DNA of 64,000 nucleotides from contig NZ_CP015401.2 in assembly GCF_001688725.2 (NCBI RefSeq), positions 3,976,001-4,040,000 of the forward strand, written 5' to 3'. The stretch is from Bacteroides caecimuris (GTDB lineage Bacteria; Bacteroidota; Bacteroidia; Bacteroidales; Bacteroidaceae). Positions 9,188-18,170 of the stretch are shown here, in pieces. The notes below the pieces were generated by a model that saw only the letters and a list, made by a program, of their open reading frames with translations, searched no databases and was not told the DNA's origin. The position numbers and the translations under genes were made by a program. Every line of letters begins with the position of its first letter. Position 1 is the first letter of the stretch.

Positions 9188-10747
9188 ATGTTTGTGCGTA
9201 GGAAAAAGAATCGATCCGGTTCGACCAGTGTTGTCGTCGCCGATAAGAGTTCCAGTAGATTTACGGAACTCCATGTCATAGGTGTGGGTACAACCGAGGA
9301 TGAAATTAGTCAACTTGTAAATGAAGGAAAGAATTGGATAGCCCATTACGGTGGACAGCAAACCATAAGCTTCCCTGATGATGAGTGTGAAAAACTAAGA
9401 CGGGAAGAGAATTCAATGACTGAGTACATAGTATCCAATATAATAAGTACTTCTCTGAATTCACCTCAGAGAATCATCAATAAAGTTTACGATAAAATCG
9501 GATTCAATATCATACAGGATGAAGAACTACGTCATCTTGTAGTATCCAGAATATGCTCTCCTATGAGCAAGAAGGCCACAGTGGATTATCTGAGACGGCA
9601 TTTCAAGGAAGAGGTCAGTTTACAGAAGATTTATCGTTATCTCGATAAACTATATAATACCCAGCAGGAACTCGTGCAGGAGATAAGTGTTAAGCATACA
9701 AAAGGATTGTTTGGCGGGAATTTAGGGATACTTTTCTACGATGTCACAACCCTTTATTTTGAGACAACGAATAAGGACGAGTTACGGGAATCCGGTTTTT
9801 CCAAAGATGGTAAAAATGCAAATTCACAAGTAGTTTTAGGACTTCTTGTCAGTCGTGGAGGATATCCCTTGTCTTATTCTCTGTTTAACGGTTCACAATA
9901 TGAGGGATATACAATGCTTCCCATCGTAGATGATTTTGTTCAAAGATTCAATCTCGGCAATGATTTTGTAGTAATTGCAGACTCCGGGCTTATGAGCGCA
10001 AAGAATGTAAAGCTACTCCGTGATGGTGGATATAAGTATATAATAGGTGCCAGGATAAAGAAGGAATCCGGCCGGATAATGGAGAAAATAATTGCAACAG
10101 AGCGTCGGTGTGGGGTGTTCAATGATATCAAATATCCGGATGGAGACAGGCTTATTGTTGGATACTCTGATGAAAGGGCAAAGAAGAACGCATTCGATAG
10201 AGAACAAGGTGTGGAAAGGCTAAGAAAACGTTTTTCTAAGGGAACACTGACGAAGGCGGACATCAACAAACGAGGCTACAACAAGTTCCTTTCAGTCAGT
10301 TCTGGAATTACAGTCAGTATAGATGAGGAAAAGATAAAGGAAGATGCAATATGGGATGGATTAAAAGGGTATAAGACAAATACGGATCTAAGTCCAGAGA
10401 AAGTCTATGAAGCCTATCAGAATCTATGGAATGTGGAACGGTCGTTTCGTATTACCAAAGGTACGCTGGATGTAAGACCGATGTTCCATTTCACGCCAAG
10501 AAGAATTGAGGCTCATGTTTGTATATGTTTCGTTGCTTTGAAAGTATACAAGGAACTTGAAAGGCTATTAAAATTGTCTGGGTGTCCATACTCTGTAGAT
10601 GAAACACTCAAGATAGCCGAGACTATAGTTACTATTGAGATTGCACGTCCGGAGAATAAAGACACTATAACAAAAACTCTCTGCCTCACAGAGGAGGAGA
10701 GAGCTATAGCGTACCTCATTGATACTGATGATTGGTTAGAGTTATGA
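9188..10747 (+). CDS. IS1634-family DDE transposase
   Basis: This 519-residue transposase carries the DDE triad of the IS4 superfamily: the first Asp in FYDVTTLYFE, the second in VVIADSGLMS, and the Glu in the NLWNVERSFR (Y-R-E-K-like) segment of the insertion domain. It catalyses cut-and-paste movement of the element. I chose ATG 9188 (MFVRRKKNRSG); an in-frame TTG 15 bases upstream is possible. The TGA stop overlaps the right 14-bp direct repeat. Reading frame and all three catalytic regions are intact, so the element may be active. Confidence 0.93.
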   Translation: MFVRRKKNRSGSTSVVVADKSSSRFTELHVIGVGTTEDEISQLVNEGKNWIAHYGGQQTISFPDDECEKLRREENSMTEYIVSNIISTSLNSPQRIINKVYDKIGFNIIQDEELRHLVVSRICSPMSKKATVDYLRRHFKEEVSLQKIYRYLDKLYNTQQELVQEISVKHTKGLFGGNLGILFYDVTTLYFETTNKDELRESGFSKDGKNANSQVVLGLLVSRGGYPLSYSLFNGSQYEGYTMLPIVDDFVQRFNLGNDFVVIADSGLMSAKNVKLLRDGGYKYIIGARIKKESGRIMEKIIATERRCGVFNDIKYPDGDRLIVGYSDERAKKNAFDREQGVERLRKRFSKGTLTKADINKRGYNKFLSVSSGITVSIDEEKIKEDAIWDGLKGYKTNTDLSPEKVYEAYQNLWNVERSFRITKGTLDVRPMFHFTPRRIEAHVCICFVALKVYKELERLLKLSGCPYSVDETLKIAETIVTIEIARPENKDTITKTLCLTEEERAIAYLIDTDDWLEL

Positions 10748-10760
10748 TTTGGGTGACGCA
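10747..10760 (+). repeat. 14-bp direct repeat inside IS, right copy
   Basis: ATTTGGGTGACGCA, identical and in the same orientation as 9151-9164. It begins within the transposase stop codon and ends two bases before the right terminal inverted repeat. Confidence 0.6.
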
Positions 10761-10774
10761 ATGATAAAGTCAGG

Positions 10775-10814
10775 AAAAACAGGGTGTTGGCCATATCTGA
10801 CCAACACCCTGTTT
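10775..10814. terminator. right copy of duplicated topA/argS terminator
   Basis: The hairpin is identical to 9036-9075 and is followed by a T run (seven T in total after the stem) that continues beyond the duplicated segment. In minus orientation the stem is followed by the five T residues complementary to 10775-10779, so it can terminate argS 26 bases after its stop codon. Confidence 0.85.
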
Positions 10815-10840
10815 TTTTATTTAAAAAGTTCCAGAAGTTC

Positions 10841-12658
10841 TTACATCCGTGAGGGTACTTCGATACCCAACAAGTTCATTCCCAAGCGAACAACTTTGGC
10901 TACATTAGCAGACAGAGAGATACGGAATATTTTCACTGCCTCATTCTCTTCACGCAAAATGCTGAAGTCGTGATAGAATTGATTGTATTCTTTCACCAAA
11001 TCATAGGTATAATTAGCGATAATAGACGGGCTATAATCTTCACCGGCTTGTTTTACAACAGCCGCAAAGTCAGCCACCATCTGAATCAATCCTTCTTCTT
11101 TTTCGCTCAATTCAATACCAACCGGAATTTGTTCAGGAATAAGAATCCCCGATTCTGCCGCTTTCCGGAGCACCGACTGAATACGCGCATAAGTATATTG
11201 GATAAATGGTCCCGTATTGCCATTAAAGTCGATAGATTCTTTGGGATTGAACGTCATGTTCTTGCGGGCATCCACTTTCAGAATGAAATATTTCAAAGCT
11301 CCCAGACCAACGATACGAGCAATATCATCCGCTTCTTCCTGCGTCAAACCATCCAGTTTTCCCAGTTCCTGTGAAGTTTCTTTGGCAGTGGAAATCATCT
11401 CTTCCATCAAGTCGTCAGCGTCCACCACAGTACCTTCACGGGACTTCATCTTACCTTCCGGCAACTCTACCATTCCGTAAGAGAAGTGTACCAGACTCTT
11501 ACCCCACTCGAAACCAAGCTTGTCAAGCAAGATAGAAAGTACCTGGAAGTGATAGTTCTGCTCGTTACCTACTACATAAATCATTTTATCAATCGGATAA
11601 TCTGCAAAACGAAGTTTAGCCGTACCGATATCCTGCGTCATATACACAGAAGTACCGTCACCACGGAGGAGTAATTTGTGGTCCAGTCCTTCGGCAGTCA
11701 GGTCAGCCCATACAGAGCCATCCTCTTTTTTGAAGAAAAAGCCTTTTTCCAATCCTTCCATCACCTTCTCTTTTCCTTCGAGATAGGTGTTAGATTCGTA
11801 ATATATTTTGTCGAAGCTGACGCCCATCTTTTTATAGGTCTCGTCGAATCCGGCGTATACCCAGTTGTTCATCATTTCCCACAATCCGCGTATTTCCGGG
11901 TCACCCGCTTCCCACTTCACGAGCATTTCACGAGCTTCCTGCATCAAAGGAGATGCCGCCTCGGCTTTCGCCTTAGCCTCATCGTCACTCATTCCTTGTG
12001 CTGTAAATCCAGCCATGAGTTCTGCCAGCTCCGCTTTATAATGTTTATCGAAAGAGACATAATAATCGCCTACCAGATGGTCGCCTTTCTTGCCGGATGT
12101 CTCCGGAGTTTCACCGTTTCCATATTTCTTCCATGCTAGCATGGATTTACAGATATGAATACCACGGTCGTTTACGATATTAGTCTTTACCACCTTGTTG
12201 CCGTTGGCAGCTACAATGTTAGCCAATGCATTACCTAAAAGGTTGTTACGCACGTGTCCCAAGTGAAGCGGTTTGTTTGTATTCGGAGAAGAATACTCGA
12301 TCATCACCAACGGAGAAGTTTCGGTAGCTTTTACCAGACCATATTGCTCGTCAGCCTGAATCTCATTGAGCAGCTCAATCCAGGTAGCCGATGCAATAGT
12401 CAGGTTCAAGAATCCTTTTATCACATTAAAGGCAGCTACAGCCGGTTCATTGGCTTTCAGATATTCACCGATCTCCTGCGCCGTCTGTTCCGGCCCTTTT
12501 CTTGACATCTTCAGGAAAGGGAATACGACCAGTGTCAAATGTCCTTCAAATTCTTTCTTTGTTTTTTGCATTTGCACCATCTTTTCAGGGACTTCCTGAC
12601 CGTAGAGTGCTTTCAGTCCGCTGATGACGGACGCTACAAGTTTATCTTCTATCTTCAT
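10841..12658 (-). CDS. argS: arginyl-tRNA synthetase
   Basis: This class I synthetase of 605 residues charges tRNA-Arg. The ATP-binding HIGH motif appears as LHLGHVRNN in the PNTNKPLHLGH context, and the KMSKS region as GKMKSREGTVV, both characteristic of ArgRS. The N-terminal additional domain lies in the first ~110 residues and the DALR anticodon-binding domain at the end (FYHDFSIL...NLLGIEVPSRM). I chose the ATG giving MKIEDKLVAS; eight in-frame codons upstream look non-coding. It converges with topA and is separated from it by the insertion sequence. Confidence 0.97.
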   Translation of the reverse strand: MKIEDKLVASVISGLKALYGQEVPEKMVQMQKTKKEFEGHLTLVVFPFLKMSRKGPEQTAQEIGEYLKANEPAVAAFNVIKGFLNLTIASATWIELLNEIQADEQYGLVKATETSPLVMIEYSSPNTNKPLHLGHVRNNLLGNALANIVAANGNKVVKTNIVNDRGIHICKSMLAWKKYGNGETPETSGKKGDHLVGDYYVSFDKHYKAELAELMAGFTAQGMSDDEAKAKAEAASPLMQEAREMLVKWEAGDPEIRGLWEMMNNWVYAGFDETYKKMGVSFDKIYYESNTYLEGKEKVMEGLEKGFFFKKEDGSVWADLTAEGLDHKLLLRGDGTSVYMTQDIGTAKLRFADYPIDKMIYVVGNEQNYHFQVLSILLDKLGFEWGKSLVHFSYGMVELPEGKMKSREGTVVDADDLMEEMISTAKETSQELGKLDGLTQEEADDIARIVGLGALKYFILKVDARKNMTFNPKESIDFNGNTGPFIQYTYARIQSVLRKAAESGILIPEQIPVGIELSEKEEGLIQMVADFAAVVKQAGEDYSPSIIANYTYDLVKEYNQFYHDFSILREENEAVKIFRISLSANVAKVVRLGMNLLGIEVPSRM

Positions 12659-12741
12659 AATCAAGTTATTTCTTGCGCGCAAAGATACAAAAAAAGGAGA
12701 CGCATCACGCCTCCTCTCCTAATTTCTTTCAACTATCTATC

Positions 12742-13014
12742 TTATTCAACAGCTGCAGATAATTCAGCACCAGCTTTAAATTTAGCTACTTTCTTAGCAG
12801 GAATAGTAATAGTTGCCTTTGTAGAAGGGTTAATACCAGTTCTTTCAGCTCTTTCGCTTACAGAGAAAGTACCAAAACCTACGAGAGATACTTTGTCACC
12901 AGCCTTCATTGCATTAGTAACTGAAGTGATGAAAGCATCAAGTGCTTTTTTTGCATCGGCTTTGCTCATTTGAGCTTCAGCAGCCATTGCACTAATAAGA
13001 TCAGACTTATTCAT
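12742..13014 (-). CDS. HU-family DNA-binding protein
   Basis: At 90 residues this has the usual HU length and layout: N-terminal [11 protein letters not shown] helix pair, the [13 protein letters not shown] strand turn, the DNA-clamping arm with [14 protein letters not shown], and the [13 protein letters not shown]-terminal helix. It bends and compacts chromosomal DNA as a homodimer or heterodimer. It has a near-perfect Bacteroides promoter at 13081-13111 about 70 bases upstream, fitting strong expression, and diverges from the rhomboid operon. Confidence 0.96.
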   Translation of the reverse strand: MNKSDLISAMAAEAQMSKADAKKALDAFITSVTNAMKAGDKVSLVGFGTFSVSERAERTGINPSTKATITIPAKKVAKFKAGAELSAAVE

Positions 13015-13080
13015 AATACGTAAAATGATTAATTAATATATATGTTACACAAAAGATTATCCCACAATGGATTAATTCCA

Positions 13081-13111
13081 CAAATATAGCCGAACAAAAC
13101 AACATATCAAA
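13081..13111 (-). promoter_or_regulatory. consensus promoter for the HU gene
   Basis: On the minus strand TTTG (13108-13111) and TATATTTG (13081-13088) are separated by 19 bases, the ideal spacing for the Bacteroides primary sigma factor. Confidence 0.8.
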
Positions 13112-13194
13112 TAAAAACATAAAAAAAACGTAGCAAATTATTGAAAAAGAGCTAATAGGAAGCGTTTTTCATGCTTTAAAACAGAATTTATTCG

Positions 13195-13202
13195 TACTTT
13201 TG
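13195..13202 (+). promoter_or_regulatory. -7 box for the rhomboid operon
   Basis: TACTTTTG fits TAnnTTTG and sits 30 bases before the ATG of the first rhomboid. A -33 TTTG is not clear; T-rich segments lie near 13163-13177. Confidence 0.5.
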
Positions 13203-13232
13203 CGTTTATTATCTAAATATTCAGAAATTAAA

Positions 13233-13913
13233 ATGATGCCAACTGTAACTAAAAACCTGATAATTATCAATGTACTAGTATTTTTCGGGACAATCGTAGC
13301 CCAACGTTATGGCCTGGATTTAACGAATTATCTGGGATTACACTTTTTCCTAGCGAGTGACTTTAATCCGGCACAGCTTATCACTTACATGTTCATGCAT
13401 GGAGGATTCAGCCACATTTTCTTCAATATGTTTGCTGTTTTCATATTCGGACCGATTCTCGAACAAACTTGGGGACCCAAACGTTTCCTCTTCTACTATA
13501 TTCTCTGCGGTATCGGTGCGGGACTTATCCAAGAAGGAGTACAGTATATTCGATATGCGATGGAATTTAGCCAACATACACAAGTGAATTTGATAGGTTA
13601 TGGCGTTATCCCAATGGAAGAGTATCTGAACATGATGACCACCGTAGGTGCTTCAGGAGCCGTTTACGCCATTTTGCTGGCATTTGGTATGCTGTTTCCC
13701 AACAACCAGTTGTTCGTCTTTCCGCTGCCTTTCCCTATCAAGGCGAAGTTCTTTGTGATAGGATACGCCGCAATTGAATTATGGTCAGGACTTGCCAATA
13801 ACATCGGAGATAATATCGCCCACTTTGCCCACTTGGGAGGAATGTTATTCGGATTGATCCTGATTTTATATTGGAGAAAAAAAAGCAATAACAATGGGAC
13901 ATATTATAGCTGA
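13233..13913 (+). CDS. rhomboid-family intramembrane serine protease
   Basis: This 226-residue polytopic membrane protein has the rhomboid signature: HGGFSHIFFNM in TM2, the catalytic serine in GASG (S141) and the catalytic histidine in HFAHLGG (H200). Rhomboids cleave transmembrane substrates within the bilayer. I chose ATG 13233 (adjacent ATG 13236 is equally possible); a TTG further up would overlap the promoter. It overlaps the second rhomboid by 20 bases, so the two are translationally linked. Confidence 0.92.
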   Translation: MMPTVTKNLIIINVLVFFGTIVAQRYGLDLTNYLGLHFFLASDFNPAQLITYMFMHGGFSHIFFNMFAVFIFGPILEQTWGPKRFLFYYILCGIGAGLIQEGVQYIRYAMEFSQHTQVNLIGYGVIPMEEYLNMMTTVGASGAVYAILLAFGMLFPNNQLFVFPLPFPIKAKFFVIGYAAIELWSGLANNIGDNIAHFAHLGGMLFGLILILYWRKKSNNNGTYYS

Positions 13914-14799
13914 TTTAAAGGAGACATTCAGAAGAGGAACTATTTTCATCCAACTGATTTATATCAACGTAGGCATCTTTCTGATCGGCACGTTGATTAA
14001 CGTTTTCCTGCGACTTTTTGAAGTAAGTACCCCCGATATATTCGGTATATTTGCCTTACCAGCATCCTTTATCGGATTTATGCATCAGCCGTGGTCGATA
14101 TTTACTTATATGTTTATGCATGCCGGTATCCTGCATATTTTATTCAATATGCTCTGGCTGTATTGGTTCGGAAGTTTGTTTCTCTACTTTTTCTCGGCCA
14201 AACATTTAAGAGGACTATATGTATTGGGAGGTATCTGTGGTGGGTTACTTTACATGATTGCCTACAATGTATTTCCTTTATTCAGTTCGCAAGTGGTAGG
14301 CTCAACATTGGTAGGAGCGTCGGCTTCTGTATTAGCCATCGTAGCCGCTACGGCTTATCGTGAGCCTAATTACAGGGTGCAACTTTTTCTTTTCGGCGCT
14401 ATCCGTCTCAAATATTTGGCACTGGTTGTTATCGGAATCGATGTATTATCCATCACCTCAAGTAATGCCGGAGGACATATCGCCCACCTGGGCGGTGCCC
14501 TTGCAGGACTTTGGTTTGCCACCAGCCTAAATAAAGGAACTGATTTAACTTCCTGGATCAACTGGATTCTGGATGGTTTCACCTCCTTGTTTCATAAAAA
14601 AACATGGAAACGGAAACCGAAAATGAAGGTACACTATGGAAACAGTGCCACCGGTCGCGAGAAGGATTATGATTACAATGCCCACAAAAAAGCACAGTCT
14701 GATGAAGTGGACCGTATTTTGGAAAAACTAAAAAAATCCGGTTACGACAGTCTGACAACTGAAGAAAAGAAAAGCTTGTTCGACGCAAGCAAAAGATAA
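13894..14799 (+). CDS. rhomboid-family protease with C-terminal cytosolic tail
   Basis: This 301-residue paralogue of the preceding gene keeps the motifs MHAGILHILFNM, GASASV (catalytic S143) and HIAHLGG (H198). After the last membrane segment a soluble tail of about 85 residues is basic, then ends in a helical segment (EVDRILEKLKKSG...LTTEEKKSLFDASKR), a tail commonly found on Bacteroidetes rhomboids. It is the middle gene of a three-gene operon; the next gene starts 4 bases after its stop. Substrates are unknown. Confidence 0.9.
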   Translation: MGHIIADLKETFRRGTIFIQLIYINVGIFLIGTLINVFLRLFEVSTPDIFGIFALPASFIGFMHQPWSIFTYMFMHAGILHILFNMLWLYWFGSLFLYFFSAKHLRGLYVLGGICGGLLYMIAYNVFPLFSSQVVGSTLVGASASVLAIVAATAYREPNYRVQLFLFGAIRLKYLALVVIGIDVLSITSSNAGGHIAHLGGALAGLWFATSLNKGTDLTSWINWILDGFTSLFHKKTWKRKPKMKVHYGNSATGREKDYDYNAHKKAQSDEVDRILEKLKKSGYDSLTTEEKKSLFDASKR

Positions 14800-14803
14800 A
14801 AGA

Positions 14804-15889
14804 ATGGAACATATTGGCAAATTTGTCGCATATCTGATACTTGCTGTTAACGCTCTCTTCGTGGGAACGTTGATATTAAGTGCTTATAGCCCTTACCTTA
14901 ACCCGAAAATAAACCCACTTGCTTCCAGCTTGGGACTTGCATTTCCGATATTCCTGACGATTAATTTGATTTTTATCGGCTTCTGGGTATTTGTCAACTA
15001 CCGCTATGCGCTCTTGCCTGCCATCGGTTTTCTGATTTGTATTCCGCAGATACGGACTTATATTCCTTTTAACTCCACCACTAAAACGATTCCGGAAGGA
15101 AGCATCAAAATCCTATCCTACAACGTGATGAGTTTCAGCAATCTGGAGAAGAAAGATGGGAAAAACCCGGTATTGTCTTATCTTGTAGATAGCAACGCCG
15201 ATATTATCTGTCTGCAAGAATATAACACCGCTACCAACAAGAAATACCTGACGGAACAGGATATTAAAAAAGCATTGAAAGCCTATCCTTACCGATCCAT
15301 CCACCAACAAGGGAAAGGAGATGTGCAACTTGCCTGTTTCTCCAAGTTCCCCATACTCTCGACACATCCCATCAAATATGAAAGTAATTATAACGGTTCC
15401 ATGAAATATGTACTGAATGTGAATAACGACACTCTTACATTAATCAACAACCACTTGGAATCCAACAAGCTCACCAAAGAAGACAGAGGGATGTATGAGG
15501 ATATGATTAAAGACCCGAATGCCAAGAAAGTAAAAACCGGACTTAGGCAATTAATCAGAAAACTGGCGGAAGCATCGGCTATCCGGGCTTCACAAGCAGA
15601 TTCTGTGGCTAAAGCCATTGCAGAATGTAAATATCCGGCAACTATCGTATGCGGCGATTTCAACGACGGTTCTATCTCGTATACACATCGCATCCTGACC
15701 CAAGAATTAGATGATGCGTTCACACAATCCGGCAAAGGATTGGGCATTTCCTACAATCAGAACAAGTTCTATTTCCGCATCGACAATATCTTGATCAGCC
15801 CCAACCTGAAAGCCTACAATTGCACGGTAGACCAGTCTATCAAAGCATCAGACCACTACCCGATCTGGTGCTATATCAGTAAGCGATGA
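14804..15889 (+). CDS. membrane-anchored endonuclease/exonuclease/phosphatase (EEP) family protein
   Basis: The protein has 361 residues. The first ~85 form two to three membrane helices; the rest is an EEP domain with the expected order of motifs: LSYNVMSF, ICLQEY (metal-binding Glu), GDFNDG (catalytic Asp/Asn), RIDNILIS and SDHYPIW (catalytic Asp-His). Family members hydrolyse phosphodiesters in nucleic acids, sphingolipids or phosphoinositides; substrate cannot be told from sequence. Coupling to two rhomboids suggests an envelope function. Confidence 0.87.
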   Translation: MEHIGKFVAYLILAVNALFVGTLILSAYSPYLNPKINPLASSLGLAFPIFLTINLIFIGFWVFVNYRYALLPAIGFLICIPQIRTYIPFNSTTKTIPEGSIKILSYNVMSFSNLEKKDGKNPVLSYLVDSNADIICLQEYNTATNKKYLTEQDIKKALKAYPYRSIHQQGKGDVQLACFSKFPILSTHPIKYESNYNGSMKYVLNVNNDTLTLINNHLESNKLTKEDRGMYEDMIKDPNAKKVKTGLRQLIRKLAEASAIRASQADSVAKAIAECKYPATIVCGDFNDGSISYTHRILTQELDDAFTQSGKGLGISYNQNKFYFRIDNILISPNLKAYNCTVDQSIKASDHYPIWCYISKR

Positions 15890-15917
15890 GAACTAAAAAC
15901 TCTAATAAAAAACACTT

Positions 15918-18005
15918 ATGATGATTAAAAAGACACTAACCATTTTAGCAGTAAGTTGTATGATGTACTCCTGTGCTACGAAAACAGAAAGCAATCCTTT
16001 CTTTACAGAGTTTCAAACCCAGTATGGTGTTCCCTCTTTCGACAAGATTAAATTGGAGCATTATGAACCCGCCTTCCTGAAAGGGATAGAAGAGCAAAAT
16101 CAAAACATCGAAGCTATTATCGAAAGCCCGGAAATTCCGACATTCGAAAATACGATTGTTGCTTTGGATAACAGTGCACCTATCCTAGACCGTGTAAGTG
16201 CCATTTTCTTCAATATGACAGATGCGGAAACGACTGACTCACTAACCACACTTTCCATCAAACTGGCACCGGTTCTTTCGGAACATGATGATAATATCTC
16301 TCTGAACGAGAAACTGTTTAAGCGCGTGAACGACGTCTATCAAAAGAAGGATTCACTGAACCTGACAACGGAACAAGAACGCCTGTTGGACAAGACTTAT
16401 AAAAGCTTTGTCCGTTCTGGTGCAAACCTTAATACCGAAGGCCAAACCCGCCTCCGCGAAATCAACAAAGAACTTTCTACACTTGGCATTACTTTCAGCA
16501 ACAATATACTGAATGAGAACAATGCTTTCCAACTCTTCGTTGACAAAGAAGAAGATCTGGCAGGATTGCCCAAGTGGTTCCGCCAAAGCGCCGCTGAAGA
16601 AGCAAACGCAGCCGGACAACCCGGAAAATGGCTATTCACCCTGCATAATGCCAGCCGCCTGCCTTTCCTGCAATATTCAGAAAATCGCCCGCTTCGGGAA
16701 CAAATATACAAAGCTTACATCAACCGTGGCAACAACAACGACGGAAACGACAACAAGGAAAACATCCGTAAGATCGTCTCTCTCCGCCTGGAAAAAGCTA
16801 AATTATTAGGTTTCGACTGCTATGCCAACTTCGTTCTGGACGAAACGATGGCAAAGAACACCGACAACGTAATGAACCTTCTGAACAACCTTTGGAGCTA
16901 TGCACTGCCAAAAGCAAAGGCAGAAGCTACCGAACTTCAAAAATTAATGGATAAGGAAGGGAAAGGAGAAAAACTGGAAGCATGGGATTGGTGGTATTAT
17001 ACCGAAAAACTACGGAAAGAAAAATACAACCTGTCCGAAGAAGATACAAAACCTTACTTCAAGCTGGAGAATGTGCGCAATGGTGCTTTCACTGTAGCCA
17101 ACAAGCTATATGGTATCACCCTTACCAAGCTCGAAGGTGTCCCTACTTACCATCCTGATGTGGAAGTCTATGAAGTGAAAGATGCAGACGGTTCGCAACT
17201 CGGTATCTTCTACGTCGACTATTTCCCACGCTCTGGGAAAAGCGGTGGTGCATGGATGAGCAACTACCGCGAACAACAAGGAGATACCCGTCCGTTAGTA
17301 TGCAACGTTTGCAGCTTTACCAAACCGGTAGGCGATACTCCCTCTCTATTAACAATGGATGAAGTAGAAACTTTGTTCCACGAATTTGGCCACGCTCTGC
17401 ACGGACTGCTGACAAAATGTGAATACAAAGGAACATCAGGCACTAATGTAGTGCGCGATTTTGTAGAGCTTCCTTCTCAAATCAATGAACACTGGGCTAC
17501 TGAACCGGAAGTACTGAAAATGTATGCCAAACATTATCAGACAGGAGAAGTGATACCCGACGAAATCATCGAAAAGATACTGCAACAGAAGACTTTCAAT
17601 CAGGGCTTCATGACCACCGAATTGCTGGCTGCCGCCATCCTCGACATGAACTTGCACATGACGAAAGATGTAAAAAATCTGAATATGCTTGTATTCGAAA
17701 AAGAAGCAATGGACAAGCTTAACCTGATCCCCGAAATAGCACCGCGTTATCGCGTGACTTACTTCAATCATATCATTGGTGGTTACGCAGCCGGATACTA
17801 CAGCTACCTATGGGCCAACGTACTGGATAATGATGCCTTCGAAGCCTTTAAAGAACATGGAATCTTTGACAAAAACACCGCCGACCTCTTCCGCCACAAC
17901 GTATTGGAAAAGGGCGACAGCGAAGACCCGATGGTACTTTACCGGAATTTCCGCGGAGCAGAACCAAGCTTGGAACCACTACTGAAAAACAGAGGAATGA
18001 AATAA
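15918..18005 (+). CDS. dcp: M3-family zinc metallopeptidase, probable dipeptidyl carboxypeptidase lipoprotein
   Basis: This 695-residue protein has a lipoprotein signal (MMIKKTLTILAVSCMMYSC, lipidated Cys) and the M3 catalytic motif HEFGH at 488-492, with the usual following Glu about 25-30 residues later. Its length matches bacterial dipeptidyl carboxypeptidase Dcp (about 680) and the N-terminal NPFFTEF...YGVPSFDKI is typical of that group. It probably trims peptides in the periplasm. The gene starts 28 bases after the EEP gene and could be part of that operon; a hairpin terminator follows. Confidence 0.9.
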   Translation: MMIKKTLTILAVSCMMYSCATKTESNPFFTEFQTQYGVPSFDKIKLEHYEPAFLKGIEEQNQNIEAIIESPEIPTFENTIVALDNSAPILDRVSAIFFNMTDAETTDSLTTLSIKLAPVLSEHDDNISLNEKLFKRVNDVYQKKDSLNLTTEQERLLDKTYKSFVRSGANLNTEGQTRLREINKELSTLGITFSNNILNENNAFQLFVDKEEDLAGLPKWFRQSAAEEANAAGQPGKWLFTLHNASRLPFLQYSENRPLREQIYKAYINRGNNNDGNDNKENIRKIVSLRLEKAKLLGFDCYANFVLDETMAKNTDNVMNLLNNLWSYALPKAKAEATELQKLMDKEGKGEKLEAWDWWYYTEKLRKEKYNLSEEDTKPYFKLENVRNGAFTVANKLYGITLTKLEGVPTYHPDVEVYEVKDADGSQLGIFYVDYFPRSGKSGGAWMSNYREQQGDTRPLVCNVCSFTKPVGDTPSLLTMDEVETLFHEFGHALHGLLTKCEYKGTSGTNVVRDFVELPSQINEHWATEPEVLKMYAKHYQTGEVIPDEIIEKILQQKTFNQGFMTTELLAAAILDMNLHMTKDVKNLNMLVFEKEAMDKLNLIPEIAPRYRVTYFNHIIGGYAAGYYSYLWANVLDNDAFEAFKEHGIFDKNTADLFRHNVLEKGDSEDPMVLYRNFRGAEPSLEPLLKNRGMK

Positions 18006-18015
18006 TTCTGCAAAA

Positions 18016-18046
18016 AAGCCCTTAAACATCAAATATTTGAGGGCTT
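18016..18046 (+). terminator. hairpin terminator after the M3 peptidase gene
   Basis: AAGCCCTTAAA pairs with TTTGAGGGCTT (one G-T wobble), nine-base loop, 11 bases after the stop codon. No long T run follows. Confidence 0.65.
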
Positions 18047-18072
18047 CTTACATATAAATGTGAAAAAAAAAC

Positions 18073-18080
18073 TATATTTG
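18073..18080 (+). promoter_or_regulatory. -7 box for secDF
   Basis: TATATTTG at 18073-18080 is a consensus -7 element. It leaves a leader of about 85 bases before secDF. The -33 region lacks a clear TTTG. Confidence 0.55.
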
Positions 18081-18170
18081 CAGCCTTGTATGCGGCAGAA
18101 AGCACTTGTGTACGACAGAATTTAACTGAAAATTAAATTAAAGAAGTAATCATCATAAATTAAAAGTAAA

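Larger units (their letters stand above)
9076..10774 (+). mobile_element. IS1634-family (IS4 superfamily) insertion sequence
   Basis: The 1699-base element is bounded by perfect 13-base terminal inverted repeats, CCTGACTTTATCA at 9076-9088 and TGATAAAGTCAGG at 10762-10774. It carries one DDE transposase gene. Outside the inverted repeats both flanks carry the same 40-base sequence, the topA/argS terminator hairpin, which is best read as the target-site duplication. IS1634 and IS1549, in the same family, are known for unusually long and variable duplications. Both copies are perfect, which suggests a fairly recent insertion. Confidence 0.92.
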
